A stretch of 6,985 nt of DNA, from contig DNUZ01000011.1 in NCBI GenBank assembly GCA_003507655.1, positions 40,707-47,691 on the forward strand, written 5' to 3'. Below the pieces are notes generated by a model. The model had not been told where the DNA came from. It saw only the letters and a list, made by a program, of their open reading frames with translations, and ran no database searches. Shown here in pieces: positions 6,729 to 6,985 of the stretch. The translations under genes were made by a program, and so were the position numbers. The stretch comes from Lachnospiraceae bacterium. GTDB taxonomy: Bacteria; Bacillota; Clostridia; Lachnospirales; Lachnospiraceae. Within the stretch, counting starts at the first letter, position 1; each line of letters begins with the position of its first letter.

Positions 6729-6749
6729 CTCTATAGATCAGGGGGGAGC

Positions 6750-6886
6750 AAAAGACGGTTTCAAGTTTTTTTGATTGGCAACTTGCACAAAACCGGGTCT
6801 ATTTTGTTCCGTTGTACGAAAATAAGAAAATCTAAGTCTGCCTGAGTCAGGCTACGATGAAGTGACGTGTACGTCTTAAACACCCC
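6750..6886 (+). repeat. Right copy of long inverted repeat flanking the gene block
   Basis: This 137-base stretch is the inverted counterpart of 1-135, with an identical 50-base core at 6802-6851. The inner end is sharp at 6749/6750. Differences from the left copy are mostly transitions, one extra T in a T-run near 6766-6772, and a variable patch at 6852-6864. Conservation runs up to the left window edge, so the true repeat is longer and includes the hairpins described at 6873-6931. In its plus-strand orientation it points away from the gene block; its minus strand points into the importer operon and could form the 5' part of that transcript. No open reading frame or transposase is present. 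Confidence 0.9.
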
Positions 6887-6971
6887 GTCCATGGGGTGTT
6901 AAGACTTTTGCTGCCGTCCATGGCAGCAAAACACTATACATGAACAGCCAGACTAAGATTTACTAATTTTC
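6818..6971. other. Large palindromic structured element (stem-enclosed multi-hairpin), possible repeat RNA or MITE-like end
   Basis: A 23-base arm at 6818-6840 pairs with 6949-6971 with only three mismatches (all A opposite A), and weaker complementarity continues outward toward the window end. The arms enclose a small hairpin GCCTGAGTCAGGC (6840-6852) and two large adjacent hairpins (6873-6931). The closed multi-branch layout could be a folded RNA or a DNA cruciform/mobile-element end. On the minus strand a TATAGT -10-like hexamer (6938-6933) lies just ahead of the hairpins, but no matching -35 is evident. No match to a named RNA family comes to mind. Confidence 0.6.
6873..6931. other. Twin back-to-back hairpins with identical six-base loops
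   Basis: The first hairpin pairs GTCTTAAACACCCC (6873-6886) with GGGGTGTTAAGAC (6893-6905), 13 pairs with one bulged A, around the loop GTCCAT. It abuts the second, where TTTTGCTGCC (6906-6915) pairs perfectly with GGCAGCAAAA (6922-6931) around the same loop, GTCCAT. The stems are unrelated in sequence, yet the loops and closing C-G pair are the same. Read on the minus strand each loop is AUGGAC closed by C-G, which fits the CANGGANG hairpin core bound by CsrA/RsmE. Neither hairpin has a T-tract on either side, so they are not ordinary terminators. Confidence 0.8.
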
Positions 6972-6985
6972 TCCCAAAGTCACAA

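Noticed and set aside
6643..6749. NikR operator in front of the nickel-like importer
   Set aside because: No GTATGA-N16-TCATAC-like pair is present; the palindrome there has a different sequence.
6733..6765. TTGAAA and TATAGA on the minus strand as a sigma-70-type promoter for the importer
   Set aside because: The spacing is about 23 bases, too long for a standard promoter; no better -35 fits the TATAGA.
6818..6971. tRNA or CRISPR explanation for the multi-hairpin region
   Set aside because: No acceptor/T-loop consensus or anticodon arm, and no regular repeat-spacer pattern; only two hairpins share a loop.
1..6985. Classical insertion sequence or composite transposon
   Set aside because: The repeats are long and inverted, but no transposase, integrase or resolvase is encoded within the window and target duplications cannot be seen.

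Overview
The window looks like part of a Clostridia chromosome, probably Lachnospiraceae or a close relative. The evidence is moderate-to-low GC content, strong AGGAGG-type ribosome binding sites, tight one-strand gene packing, TTG and GTG starts, and protein sequences of Gram-positive type (a lipoprotein substrate-binding protein and a LytTR regulator). I cannot name a genus from sequence alone.

All seven genes lie on the minus strand, so the window reads right to left. From 6642 down to 1641 is a complete five-gene ABC importer of the peptide/nickel (Opp/Dpp/Nik/Cnt) superfamily: lipoprotein substrate-binding protein, two permeases, then two ATPases. Neighbouring genes overlap or sit within 12 bases of each other. 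A rho-independent terminator (1553-1599) ends this unit. Downstream lie a LytTR-type response regulator with no kinase beside it, and a small lysine/glutamate-rich protein of unknown function whose ribosome binding site overlaps the regulator's stop codon.

The leader of the importer operon (6643-6749) has no gene. It holds a palindrome built of two ACAGTTT half-sites, which resemble LytTR-family binding sites, and a strong GC-rich hairpin. A plausible but untested reading is that the LytTR protein encoded at the far end controls the transporter.

The most unusual feature is outside the genes. The whole seven-gene block is bracketed by two copies of a roughly 135-base sequence in inverted orientation (1-135 and 6750-6886), about 90% identical by eye with a perfectly identical 50-base core. 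The right copy continues outward into an elaborate palindromic structure: two back-to-back hairpins with the same six-base loop, enclosed by a long imperfect stem, reaching nearly to the window end. The left copy is cut by the window edge at the matching hairpin. This looks like a dispersed structured element (MITE-like repeat or repeat-encoded RNA). I do not recognise it as a named family, and no transposase or recombinase is visible. On the minus strand the two hairpin loops match the CANGGANG core of CsrA/RsmE-binding hairpins.
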